This document shows, piece after piece, positions 55,617-63,806 of a DNA stretch of 64,000 nt. The position numbers were made by a program, and so were the translations under genes. Each line of letters starts with the position of its first letter. Within the stretch, counting starts at the first letter, position 1. Origin of the DNA: Peribacillus sp. FSL H8-0477 (lineage in GTDB: Bacteria; Bacillota; Bacilli; Bacillales; DSM-1321); contig NZ_JBBODE010000001.1 in assembly GCF_038002765.1 (NCBI RefSeq), positions 1,798,001-1,862,000 on the forward strand, read 5' to 3'. The notes under the pieces are model-generated. The model worked only from the letters and a program-made list of their open reading frames with translations, searched no databases and had not been told where the DNA came from.

Positions 55617-56870
55617 TTAGCTTGATTGTTTCACTTGAGTAATGATAAAACCACTTTTCGGCAAACTAGGGATGCGAATGAGGTTATATGTTAAATCTTG
55701 CTCAGGTAATTCATAGGTGATCTGCTTAGTAAGAAATTCAAGACTTACTTTCATTATGTTAATGGTCGCCCACTCACCTGCACAGCGATGGCCTATGTCA
55801 TACTCGCCGCCTCCTTGAGGAATAAAACTAAACGGGCTTTCCCTCCAATCAGCAAAACGTTTGGGCTGGAATTTTTCAGGATGGTCCCATACAGAAGGGT
55901 CCTGATTGGTGCCATACAGGTCAAGTAAGACTAGAGTCCCTTTTTTAAATTCGTAATCGTTCCAGGTGAAATTTTCTTTTACCTTTGCCCCCAAGAACGG
56001 AGCAAATGGATAATATCGCCGAACTTCTTGTACAAACATCAAACTGTATCGTCCATGATCAGTTTTTAATTTCGCTTGAATATCTGGATAATCATGCAGC
56101 GCCAATGCTCCGAATGTGATAAACCTTCCTACCGCTATAATCGGACGCAAAATGTTGATTAATTCGACCGCTGCCGTTTGTGTGTCCAATAACTTTCCTT
56201 GTAAATCCTTATGAAAAGCAATTACAGCTCCTGCCGTTTCAGCGGGCGGTGTGATGCTTCCTTCACGGATTTGTTCGATAATATCCATTATCCATTCTTC
56301 AGAACGAATTCTAGCTTTCTTCCCACGCTGATAACGCTCGCCTATCCCACCAATCGCGTCTATCATCTGCCCCATATCTACTGCACGCTTTTCAACATCT
56401 TCTTCCTTTAGCGGCACACCGGCCCACTCACAGGCAACTCGACACAGCACCTCCTCCGCTTCATCAAATAAGACCACTTTATCTCGTTGTTCCCAATTAG
56501 TGATTCTATCATTCCACTTTCTTTTCGTAATCTGCGCCAGATCATGCAGCCGCTCATGAGTCATAATCGATATAAACATTTGCTTACGATGCCGATGAGC
56601 TTCTCCATCAAGCAACTGGATGCCGCTCTCGCCAAATAAAGACTTTTGTATCCGCTTCGGAACGACGCCCTTTCGAATAAACCGGTCATTATCATAAAAC
56701 AGCTTTGCTGCTTCCTCACCGCAAATACTAATCGCCCGCTGACCCATTAACCGTGTCTCAAATATGTCTGATTTTAAGCGAATGCGACGATTTGACATAA
56801 ATCGGTACCCTTCAGCTATAACAGAGATTGTATTATCAAGTACTCTTTCTTTCGGAATGTCAGAAACCAT
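55617..56870 (-). CDS. CYP152-type fatty acid peroxygenase (P450)
   Basis: This 417-residue protein is a cytochrome P450 of the CYP152 group (P450 BS-beta type), which uses hydrogen peroxide to hydroxylate fatty acids at the alpha or beta carbon. The haem Cys is in GGGEYDIGHRCAGEWATI (near residue 362), the substrate-carboxylate Arg is in the distinctive RPIIAVGRFITFGALALHD segment, and the EVRRYYPFAPF helix K block is present. Peroxygenases of this type need no reductase, in keeping with the absence of one nearby. The ATG at 56870 has a weak ribosome site. Confidence 0.9.
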   Translation of the reverse strand: MVSDIPKERVLDNTISVIAEGYRFMSNRRIRLKSDIFETRLMGQRAISICGEEAAKLFYDNDRFIRKGVVPKRIQKSLFGESGIQLLDGEAHRHRKQMFISIMTHERLHDLAQITKRKWNDRITNWEQRDKVVLFDEAEEVLCRVACEWAGVPLKEEDVEKRAVDMGQMIDAIGGIGERYQRGKKARIRSEEWIMDIIEQIREGSITPPAETAGAVIAFHKDLQGKLLDTQTAAVELINILRPIIAVGRFITFGALALHDYPDIQAKLKTDHGRYSLMFVQEVRRYYPFAPFLGAKVKENFTWNDYEFKKGTLVLLDLYGTNQDPSVWDHPEKFQPKRFADWRESPFSFIPQGGGEYDIGHRCAGEWATINIMKVSLEFLTKQITYELPEQDLTYNLIRIPSLPKSGFIITQVKQSS

Positions 56871-57049
56871 ACACTCAACCCCTAAAATTTACTATTTATA
56901 AATACCCAGATTGAAATTGTAAAACTTTACTATTTAGTATGATCAAAATGGCTCTGACTATCCTGAGAATAAGAAAAAACACCCAAAGGGGTATGGATTT
57001 TGTCCAGACGGGATGATCATCAAAATGACGTTTATTTTACCCCTGACAA

Positions 57050-57083
57050 AAAAGAAACCTTGCTGCAATGAGCAAGGTTTCCT
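57050..57083 (-). terminator. Terminator of the YvbH-like gene
   Basis: AAACCTTGC pairs with GCAAGGTTT and a T run follows on the minus strand. Confidence 0.9.
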
Positions 57084-57090
57084 TCATAGA

Positions 57091-57705
57091 TTAATTATTA
57101 ATATACTTTTCGTAAACGTCACCGAAATCTTTAACATGATACTGCTCACGGACAGATGAGAGCCAAGTAAAGCCAAAGTCTGTTAGTTCACGGAATGTAT
57201 CCGCCAGTTTAGAATCATCTGTTCTAGAATTTTGGAGCACGAGAACAGCTTTATCTAGACTGGTTGAGCCCATTTCTAAGTGGATATCATTCTCGTGGGT
57301 GATTTCCGATATCCGAAGCAGTGATTTATATAGATCCTTCAATTGTTCAATTTGATCTTTTCTAACATCAATATCCATTTTCTCTTTACCAATCGTAAAT
57401 TTAATCTCTACATCCATATCGATTTTCCCAGCTGTTTCAAGAAATACATCTGAAACTTTATACTGCGCATATGGATACCGCTTCAAGGTCCGTTTCGAAG
57501 AAATGGCACTTTCCCCATCCACATGAATGATCGCTAGATTCGTAAAGCAATACTCATCTGCCTTCGTCTTAATTAAAAAATAAATCTTCTCATCATCTTC
57601 ATGCATGACATAGTCATCGGCATCTGTTTTATCATAATCAACTGGTGAAATAATCGTCCCGATATCGGATATTCCCAACGCATCTGCTGCCATTTTCTTA
57701 AACAT
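57091..57705 (-). CDS. yvbH: YvbH-like PH-domain protein
   Basis: This 204-residue protein has the pattern of B. subtilis YvbH: an N-terminal bacterial PH-like (DUF1696) domain with DEYCFTNLAIIHVDGESAISSKRTLKRYPY and FTIGKEKMDIDVRKDQIEQL, then a helical C-terminal oligomerisation region ending TWLSSVREQYHVKDFGDVYEKYI. The family is cytoplasmic and its molecular role is unclear. It is monocistronic and divergent from the aldo/keto reductase. The ATG follows AAAGGGTTGATA. The first palindrome of the AKR cluster lies 74 bases upstream. Confidence 0.85.
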   Translation of the reverse strand: MFKKMAADALGISDIGTIISPVDYDKTDADDYVMHEDDEKIYFLIKTKADEYCFTNLAIIHVDGESAISSKRTLKRYPYAQYKVSDVFLETAGKIDMDVEIKFTIGKEKMDIDVRKDQIEQLKDLYKSLLRISEITHENDIHLEMGSTSLDKAVLVLQNSRTDDSKLADTFRELTDFGFTWLSSVREQYHVKDFGDVYEKYINN

Positions 57706-57778
57706 ATTATCAACCCTTTCTTGGTAAATTATAACTATTAGATTTTATCATATTGTTGATTTTATGTATAAATAAAAT

Positions 57779-57798
57779 TTAATCAATCGATTGATTAA
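57779..57798. promoter_or_regulatory. Palindrome P1 upstream of AKR
   Basis: TTAATCAATCGATTGATTAA is a perfect 20-bp palindrome, the type of site bound by TetR-family regulators. It lies 155 bases before the AKR start and also upstream of the divergent yvbH-like gene. Confidence 0.8.
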
Positions 57799-57836
57799 GA
57801 ACGTAAGAGCCTTGATATGAAAGGAACTATTAATCT

Positions 57837-57856
57837 TTAATTAATCGATTGATTAA
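57837..57856. promoter_or_regulatory. Palindrome P2 upstream of AKR
   Basis: TTAATTAATCGATTGATTAA is the same site with one base changed in the left arm. Its centre is 58 bp from that of P1. Confidence 0.8.
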
Positions 57857-57953
57857 TAAGTTTATGCAAATAAAATGAAGGAAAAATGAAGAATGAAAAG
57901 AAGTATAGTAACTAGATACTTATAATAAGAATTAAGACGGTGGAGGTTATTCT

Positions 57954-58958
57954 ATGGAATATGTAAAATTTGGCTCTTCTGGAATGGACGTTTCTCGGAT
58001 CTGCTTGGGCGCTATGGGATTTGGGGATACAGAGAAATGGGTCCACAAATGGATTTTAGATGAAGAACAAAGTCGTCCAATCATTAAAAAAGCTATTGAA
58101 CTAGGTATTAATTTTTTTGATACTGCGAATATCTATTCTATGGGTGAAAGCGAAAAAATTCTTGGACGTGCATTGAAGGACTATACAAAACGCGACGATA
58201 TAGTTCTAGCAACAAAGGTCCACCAAACGATGCGTCCCGATCGTCCTAACAGCGGCGGATTGTCTCGAAAAGAAATTATGACCGAAATTGATCATAGCTT
58301 GGAGCGTTTGGGGACTGATTATGTTGATTTATACATTGTCCATCGCTGGGATTACCATACACCCATTGAAGTAACAATGGAAGCACTCCATGATGTAGTG
58401 AAATCCGGGAAAGCTCGTTATATTGGTGCGAGTGCCATGTACGCTTGGCAATTTCAAAAAGCACAACGAACAGCAGAACGAAATGGGTGGACAAAGTTTG
58501 TCTCCATGCAAAATCACTATAATATGATTTATCGTGAAGAAGAACGTGAAATGATTCCATTCTGTCGTGATGAAAAAATTGCGATTACACCATACAGCCC
58601 GCTGGCTTCAGGTCGTTTGACCCGTGACTGGTCAGAAAGTACGTATCGTTCTGAAACAGACACCATCCAACATTCAAAATATGATCATATGATGAATGCC
58701 GACCACGGCATAGTTGAACGGTTAGCTGAAGTCGCAAACAACAAAGGGGTTACGCGTGATAAAATTGCCTTAGCCTGGATTCTTAACAAGGATGGGATTG
58801 TTGCCCCCATCATAGGTGCTCAAAAAGAAAGCCATCTTGAAAGTGCAGTTGCTGCTCTAGATATACAGCTTTCGTCTGATGAGATGCATTATTTAGAAGA
58901 GTTATATGTTCCCCATCCAATAGTCGGGGCTCTACCAGATCCGGGGTTGAATGCATAA
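57954..58958 (+). CDS. Aldo/keto reductase
   Basis: This 334-residue NADPH-dependent aldo/keto reductase has a TIM barrel with the catalytic Asp/Tyr in FFDTANIYSMGESE, the Lys in VLATKVH and the His in DLYIVHRWDY, and NADPH-binding residues in ITPYSPLASGRLTR and PIIGAQKESHLESA. It belongs to the YhdN/YajO-like group. Four near-identical palindromes flank the gene, two on each side, so a TetR-type repressor probably controls it, though none is encoded next to it. The ATG follows GGAGG. The substrate is unknown. Confidence 0.92.
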   Translation: MEYVKFGSSGMDVSRICLGAMGFGDTEKWVHKWILDEEQSRPIIKKAIELGINFFDTANIYSMGESEKILGRALKDYTKRDDIVLATKVHQTMRPDRPNSGGLSRKEIMTEIDHSLERLGTDYVDLYIVHRWDYHTPIEVTMEALHDVVKSGKARYIGASAMYAWQFQKAQRTAERNGWTKFVSMQNHYNMIYREEEREMIPFCRDEKIAITPYSPLASGRLTRDWSESTYRSETDTIQHSKYDHMMNADHGIVERLAEVANNKGVTRDKIALAWILNKDGIVAPIIGAQKESHLESAVAALDIQLSSDEMHYLEELYVPHPIVGALPDPGLNA

Positions 58959-58967
58959 CATTCAAAT

Positions 58968-58987
58968 TTAATTAATCGATTGATTAA
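58968..58987. promoter_or_regulatory. Palindrome P3 downstream of AKR
   Basis: TTAATTAATCGATTGATTAA is identical to P2 and lies ten bases past the AKR stop. The following bases AGAACG also repeat those following P1. Confidence 0.8.
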
Positions 58988-59023
58988 GAACGCAAACCTT
59001 AGATACATATGACTTTTATAAAT

Positions 59024-59043
59024 TTAATCAATCGATTGATTAA
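59024..59043. promoter_or_regulatory. Palindrome P4 downstream of AKR
   Basis: TTAATCAATCGATTGATTAA is identical to P1. Its centre is 56 bp from that of P3. Confidence 0.8.
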
Positions 59044-59051
59044 GAGAATTT

Positions 59052-59088
59052 AAAAAGCCCATTCATCATATGAATGGACTTTTTTTCG
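59052..59088. terminator. Bidirectional terminator between AKR and deoK
   Basis: AGCCCATTCA pairs with TGAATGGACT (one mismatch) and is flanked by A on one side and T on the other. Confidence 0.88.
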
Positions 59089-59089
59089 T

Positions 59090-60010
59090 TTAAACTTGCT
59101 CAGCAATAAATGTCTCTAATTCCTTTTTGTCTGGATAAGAAGATTGCGTACCACGTTTTGTTACGCTTAATGCTGCGAAGCCTGTCGCCATTCGAATAGA
59201 ATGAAGAATATCACCAGTTTGTACAAAGAAATGGGCGAAGCAGCCAATGAATGAATCTCCAGCTCCTGTGGTATCAATAGCCGCCACACGATGAGCGCTA
59301 ATCATATCAGCCCGTTCGTTCGTTACCCACATTACCCCGCGGCTTCCTAACGTGACAATTACATTTTTCACGCCTTTTTCTATTAGTGTTAATGCTGCAT
59401 CATGAACTTGTTGGTCCGTTTCTACCGGCATGTCTGTTAAAATTTCTAATTCCGTTTCATTAGGAATGAAGAAATCACATTTACATACATAATCAAAGTC
59501 TAACTCCCGTGAAGCAGGAGCTGGATTCAGTACAACCGGAATATTATGTTCGTTCCCAAAGTCTATCGCTCGATAAATAGCCTGTAAGGGAATTTCTAGC
59601 TGCAGAATGATTAACGAACATTTTTTCAATTTATCTGCTGCTTGATCAATATCTTCTGGAAGCAGGTATTGATTTGCCCCTTTGATAATTAGGATCCGAT
59701 TTCTAGATTGAGGGTCTACAAATATAGGCGCTACGCCGCTGGATGCTCCAGGTACCTTGTTTGTAAATTCAGTGTCTATTCCATAACTTTCTAAGTTACG
59801 AATCGTATTGTCTGCAAAAAGGTCATCTCCAACCTTTGTAAGCATCATCACCTTAGATCCCATTTTAGCAGCCGCAACCGCTTGGTTAGCACCTTTGCCT
59901 CCACAACCAATTTCAAAACTTGGTGCCTCGAGTGTCTCGCCTTCTTTAGGCATTTCATCTATATACGATATGAGATCAACCATATTAGAACCAATTACAG
60001 CAATATCCAT
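59090..60010 (-). CDS. deoK: DeoK-like deoxyribokinase (PfkB family)
   Basis: This 306-residue sugar kinase should phosphorylate 2-deoxyribose (or ribose) at O5. The PfkB motifs are FEIGCGGKGANQAVAAAKMG and the catalytic DTTGAGDSFIGCF with the base Asp. The N-terminal MDIAVIGSNMVDLISYIDEM and the FFIPNETELEILTDMPV stretch closely follow the Salmonella deoxyribokinase as I remember it, more than ordinary RbsK. The context (FucP-type permease, DUF4432 protein, DeoR) supports deoxyribose. I chose the ATG at 60010 after AAGGAGGAAGAATTTG. It is the last gene of the operon. Confidence 0.85.
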   Translation of the reverse strand: MDIAVIGSNMVDLISYIDEMPKEGETLEAPSFEIGCGGKGANQAVAAAKMGSKVMMLTKVGDDLFADNTIRNLESYGIDTEFTNKVPGASSGVAPIFVDPQSRNRILIIKGANQYLLPEDIDQAADKLKKCSLIILQLEIPLQAIYRAIDFGNEHNIPVVLNPAPASRELDFDYVCKCDFFIPNETELEILTDMPVETDQQVHDAALTLIEKGVKNVIVTLGSRGVMWVTNERADMISAHRVAAIDTTGAGDSFIGCFAHFFVQTGDILHSIRMATGFAALSVTKRGTQSSYPDKKELETFIAEQV

Positions 60011-60024
60011 CAAATTCTTCCTCC

Positions 60025-61038
60025 TTATTTCTTACCAGTTATGACTTTAAATGTTTTTTCTTCTCCTGGAGAAAGATTTAGCAAACTACCTGATTTTTCA
60101 GCAGCTAGAAATCCTTCAGGGCGACAGGTGGCAGGTAATACAAATGCACCAACCTGTTGATCTTCATTATATAACAGCCAACGGGTAGCATAATTGAATT
60201 CTTCCGTTGAAAACGTAGTGAAAAAGGCTGTGCCTTCCGGTGAAGTAATTTCGAATTCTGCATTTTGTTGATACTGATTTAAACGATCTGCAAAAAATAC
60301 AATCTCAGGATCATACAAATCTGACCGTTCTAACGTATGAAGTGTTTCTTGACCCTGCTTTATTTTTTCATTAAATTCGAGCCATTTTTTTGTAGGCTTC
60401 ACGTGGTCAGGGATGGACTCACGCAGCGAAAACGTACTATCTGGAATATTTTGCGTCATGACTCCATTAGCAAGATAAGCATAATTTGTATGGAACATAT
60501 ATTGCAATGGCATTTCATTTCCTGACAGGTTTTTGACGGTCATTTTCGTTTCAATGTAGGATTGTTCTGCCTTCATCAAGACGCTTGGCTTTGCTAGATA
60601 ATGATGTCCAAAGCCTTTTACATATTCAGTCGAGCCACATATTTCAACGCTGTTTTCCGTTATATTTAACCACGCTTTGTCCATATTCGCACATGCCATT
60701 TCTCCATGTAAGACGTGAGTATCCTCTGGGCCTGGACAGCCATTACTGAGTAATCCCGAGTGAAAAGCAAAACACCCATATGTATCGACAATTTCAGCAG
60801 CATGTTTTGGTTGAGAGAACATATTCTTCATTTTAAGATCCACATTGTCAAAAACCAAATCCCATATAATTTGACCTTGATAGGGTAATACAACCATGTT
60901 CCCTCGTGAATTGGTTAATTCAATTGCTTCTATTCCCGATGGATAACGAAACAATGTTACCGCAAACTCATTATTTGTAAACAGCACTGTGGCCTGTTCT
61001 TTAAAAAAATCTCTACGAAGTTCAATTGTTCCAATCAC
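60025..61038 (-). CDS. DUF4432/aldose 1-epimerase-like protein of the deoxyribose operon
   Basis: This 337-residue protein has the galactose-mutarotase-like fold of the DUF4432 family. Recognisable blocks are YGCFAFHSGLLSNGCPGPEDTHVLHGEMAC with conserved His, MPLQYMFHTNYAYL, and VGAFVLPATCRPEGFLAAEKSG near the C-terminus. It probably interconverts sugar anomers; deoxyribose as substrate is inferred from its position between a permease and a deoxyribokinase, like DeoM/DeoX in enterobacteria. The GTG at 61038 follows GAGGGGA, so I prefer it to the upstream frame. It lies 80 bases past the permease gene. Confidence 0.82.
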   Translation of the reverse strand: MIGTIELRRDFFKEQATVLFTNNEFAVTLFRYPSGIEAIELTNSRGNMVVLPYQGQIIWDLVFDNVDLKMKNMFSQPKHAAEIVDTYGCFAFHSGLLSNGCPGPEDTHVLHGEMACANMDKAWLNITENSVEICGSTEYVKGFGHHYLAKPSVLMKAEQSYIETKMTVKNLSGNEMPLQYMFHTNYAYLANGVMTQNIPDSTFSLRESIPDHVKPTKKWLEFNEKIKQGQETLHTLERSDLYDPEIVFFADRLNQYQQNAEFEITSPEGTAFFTTFSTEEFNYATRWLLYNEDQQVGAFVLPATCRPEGFLAAEKSGSLLNLSPGEEKTFKVITGKK

Positions 61039-61118
61039 ATTGATCCCCTCTTCCCTATTATACTTGGTCAATTGGACATACACTCAGGATAGAATTTCTG
61101 AATATCTTCTTCTATAGA

Positions 61119-62420
61119 CTATTTAGTTTCTCTTTTACCGTAAAAATAGAATCCTATATACATGAAGCAAAGCATAGACACGATGAATGCATATTGCATA
61201 TTACCAAGCGAATCTGAAACCAATCCTTGTACTGCTGGTATAACAGCTCCACCTACAATGGCCATTACTAACACTGCACCAGCCACCTCTGTATACTCCT
61301 TGTCTACTTCCTCCAGCGTTTCTGCAAATATAGTTGCCCAGCAAGGACCAAATAGGAAACTTACAACGATCGCTGCATATACTGCTGTCATATTCGGAAC
61401 AAAAGCCACATATGCGAGTAAGATGGAACCTAGTGTTGCATAAACGACGAGAATTTTCGATGATGAATACTTTGTAATTAATAGATTAGCAATGAATTTA
61501 CCTACAAAGAATGCAATAAAGCTGTATATCATAAAGTTTGATGCCGTTCTTTCGTTAATATGAGGATTTAAATGCAATGTTAATCGAATAGTAAAAGCCC
61601 AGACCGTAGTTTGCATTCCTACATATAGAAACTGTGCTAAAATTCCTTTGCGGAATTTACTATTACCAGCTAAATATTTAATCGCTTTCAGGAGACTTCC
61701 TTTAGCCTTATTAGTAGTGCTAGTGAGTTTTTCTGGTTTACATGCTGGAAACTTAGTAAACAGGAATAATAGTAATACGACAATAAGAATAAAAATTATA
61801 TATTTATATGGTTCAAGTGTATGTTGCAGCATTTGAATACCAAAAGCCTTTGCATCTTCCGGAGACATCTTAGACATTTGTGCCTCAAGACTTTCACCTT
61901 CTTGAAAAACAAGATATTTTCCCATTAAGATACCTAGAATTGAACCTACAGGATAAAAAGTTTGACTGATATTTAATCGGAGTGTCGCGGTTTGGCGAGG
62001 ACCAATCATTGAACTGTATGTATTTGCTGCCGTTTCAAGAAACCCTAGACCAATCGCGATTGCAAATAGGGCAAACAGGAACATCGTATAGGTTGCTAAA
62101 TGTGATGCAGGATAAAACAATGAACAGCCTATAATATAAAATAATAGCCCAGTGATGATGGCGAACTTATAATTTGTCTTTTTAATAACCATTGATGCTG
62201 GAATCGCTACCAGGAAGTACCCTCCGTAAAAGGCACTCTGTACTAAAGCGCTTGCAAAATCACTTAATTCAAACACACTTTTAAATTGAGTGATCAAGAT
62301 ATCGTTCAAACTAGCCGCCATAGCCCACATCGCAAATAGAGATGATAACAGAATAAATTGCAGGATTGGAGTACGATTCAGATAGCCATCCGGCAGCTGT
62401 ATGATGTTTGGTTTTTTCAT
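61119..62420 (-). CDS. deoP: FucP-type MFS sugar permease (putative deoxyribose transporter)
   Basis: This 433-residue protein has 12 membrane segments and belongs to the FucP branch of the major facilitator superfamily. Family blocks are LFAMWAMAASLNDILITQFKSVF, ALVQSAFYGGYFLVAIPASM and GLGFLETAANTYSSMIGP. Enterobacterial DeoP, the 2-deoxyribose permease, is of this branch, and the operon context supports the same role. L-fucose or another sugar remains possible. It is the first gene of the operon with a readable promoter, operator and cre site upstream. The ATG follows AAGGGAG. Confidence 0.85.
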   Translation of the reverse strand: MKKPNIIQLPDGYLNRTPILQFILLSSLFAMWAMAASLNDILITQFKSVFELSDFASALVQSAFYGGYFLVAIPASMVIKKTNYKFAIITGLLFYIIGCSLFYPASHLATYTMFLFALFAIAIGLGFLETAANTYSSMIGPRQTATLRLNISQTFYPVGSILGILMGKYLVFQEGESLEAQMSKMSPEDAKAFGIQMLQHTLEPYKYIIFILIVVLLLFLFTKFPACKPEKLTSTTNKAKGSLLKAIKYLAGNSKFRKGILAQFLYVGMQTTVWAFTIRLTLHLNPHINERTASNFMIYSFIAFFVGKFIANLLITKYSSSKILVVYATLGSILLAYVAFVPNMTAVYAAIVVSFLFGPCWATIFAETLEEVDKEYTEVAGAVLVMAIVGGAVIPAVQGLVSDSLGNMQYAFIVSMLCFMYIGFYFYGKRETK

Positions 62421-62516
62421 TTTTACACTCCCTTATAATGAATGAAATACTCTTCGATGAACGGTTTCTTTCTTGTAACTTCTCCCTAATTTAGTAACAA
62501 TTAATTTAATAGTTAA

Positions 62517-62545
62517 AGAATAGCACTCTATTGAACAAATGTAAA
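62517..62545 (-). promoter_or_regulatory. Sigma-A promoter of the deoP operon
   Basis: On the minus strand TTTACA (62545-62540) and TATTCT (62522-62517) are separated by exactly 17 bases. The spacer contains TTCAAT, a half-site of the DeoR operator. The promoter lies about 97 bases before the deoP start. Confidence 0.8.
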
Positions 62546-62553
62546 CGCTCGCA
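62540..62553. promoter_or_regulatory. cre site (CcpA) over the -35 box of deoP
   Basis: TGTAAACGCTCGCA fits the cre consensus TGNAANCGNWNNCA. It overlaps the -35 hexamer, so CcpA binding should block transcription when glucose is present. Confidence 0.75.
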
Positions 62554-62568
62554 TGAAATTTCGTTCAT
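62553..62568. promoter_or_regulatory. DeoR-like operator
   Basis: On the minus strand ATGAACGAAATTTCAT is an imperfect palindrome that closely matches the B. subtilis DeoR operator (ATTGAACAAAATTTCAT) as I recall it. It lies just upstream of the -35 box, and a half-site TTCAAT lies between -35 and -10, which is the arrangement known for B. subtilis. Confidence 0.75.
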
Positions 62569-62582
62569 TTTAACTAAATTTA

Positions 62583-62630
62583 TAAAAAAAAGGATTTTAG
62601 CATGGCCATTTGCCTGCTAAAATCCTTTTT
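62583..62630 (-). terminator. Terminator of deoR
   Basis: AAAAAGGATTTTAGCA pairs with TGCTAAAATCCTTTTT and T follow. It separates deoR from the deoP promoter. Confidence 0.92.
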
Positions 62631-63565
62631 TACTCAAGAAGTGCTCGTGCTGTATATTGATCTGTTATGAAGGTATTTGCATACCCGCCTGTCAACGCTG
62701 CCTTAATCGCTCTGACTTTATCTTCTCCTCCGGCAACTAGAATACTTTTTTCTTTCTTTCTCAGTTCCTCTAAATCAATTCCGACCGTACGGCTATTTAT
62801 ACTTTCGTTGCTTATATGCCCCTCATCATCAAAAAAACGCGAACAAATATCACCTACAGCATGCTGCTGAAGATCATTTTTTTCTTCGGCTCCTAAATAC
62901 CCCAGCTTAAAAAGTAACGTATCTTCTTTCACCGTACCAACCGTAAATATGGCCAGATTCGCTTGTCTCCCCATTTCAATGATCCTTTGTATATGGCTGT
63001 CCTCTTCCACCAGCTGTTTAAGAGTAGGCGTTTCAAAAATAACCGGTAAAGGTAAATAACGAGTTATCGTATGAAAGGCATTGGCAAACAAAGCAGCAAT
63101 CTCTGCCGCATAGGTAATGTTGTGGGAATGACTCACGCCTCCCTTTAACTGCACTACTTCAACCCCATGAACACGCTTACTTTTTAACCGAGAAGCCACC
63201 GAAAATAACGTTGTTCCCCACGTTATTCCAATAATATCGCCATCTTTTACAACCTGATTCAGATAATTCGCTGCTGTTCCTCCAATATGCTTTGTAATCT
63301 CTTCATCATCATTTAGCGGCGAATAACAAACATCAACATGATTCAACCGATACTTTTCCTTAAGCCGCTTAGACAGCTGATGAATATCCTCTAATGGATC
63401 GTCTATTTGAATGCTTACATACCCCTGTTCCTTCGCGTACTGTAATAGCCTGGATACCGTTGGTCTTGAAACCCCAAGTCTAACAGAAATCTCTTGTTGG
63501 CTATAATCCGATTGATAATATAACCTTGCAGCAGAAATACTAAGTCTTTGTTTATCCTGATCCAT
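62630..63565 (-). CDS. deoR: DeoR, SorC-family regulator
   Basis: DeoR (311 aa) is a SorC-family regulator with an N-terminal helix-turn-helix (YYQSDYSQQEISVRLGVSRPTVSRLLQYAKEQGYV) and a C-terminal sugar-phosphate-binding domain. Blocks GDIIGITWGTTLFSVA, RYLPLPVIFETP, TVGTVKEDTLLFKLGYLG and VGDICSRFFDDEG are nearly those of B. subtilis DeoR, which binds deoxyribose-5-phosphate. In B. subtilis it controls dra-nupC-pdp; here the adjacent target is a permease-epimerase-kinase set. The ATG follows GAGGGGAAGT. It has its own terminator. Confidence 0.92.
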   Translation of the reverse strand: MDQDKQRLSISAARLYYQSDYSQQEISVRLGVSRPTVSRLLQYAKEQGYVSIQIDDPLEDIHQLSKRLKEKYRLNHVDVCYSPLNDDEEITKHIGGTAANYLNQVVKDGDIIGITWGTTLFSVASRLKSKRVHGVEVVQLKGGVSHSHNITYAAEIAALFANAFHTITRYLPLPVIFETPTLKQLVEEDSHIQRIIEMGRQANLAIFTVGTVKEDTLLFKLGYLGAEEKNDLQQHAVGDICSRFFDDEGHISNESINSRTVGIDLEELRKKEKSILVAGGEDKVRAIKAALTGGYANTFITDQYTARALLE

Positions 63566-63806
63566 ACTTCCCCTCTTTTCTCTCTAACAAATTAGAGCTG
63601 GGCCGAAAACAACATTCTCTTACCATTATTCTTATAGTATCAAATTTCCCCTGCTTATATTTGATCCATTTCCCTAAAATCCAAAATCTGCTAACTTTAT
63701 TTAATGAAATACCAGTTGTATTTAAACCAACTGCGTTTTTAGAGGGTAATTATTTTTGAATTAGAGCAAAATATAAAAGCAGCTATTACGGAGAGGAAAT
63801 ATACAT

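Noticed and set aside
63594-63602. A lone GGGCCGAAA near the right edge, similar to the array B core
   Set aside because: A single 8-base match can occur by chance and no 21-bp neighbour is present.
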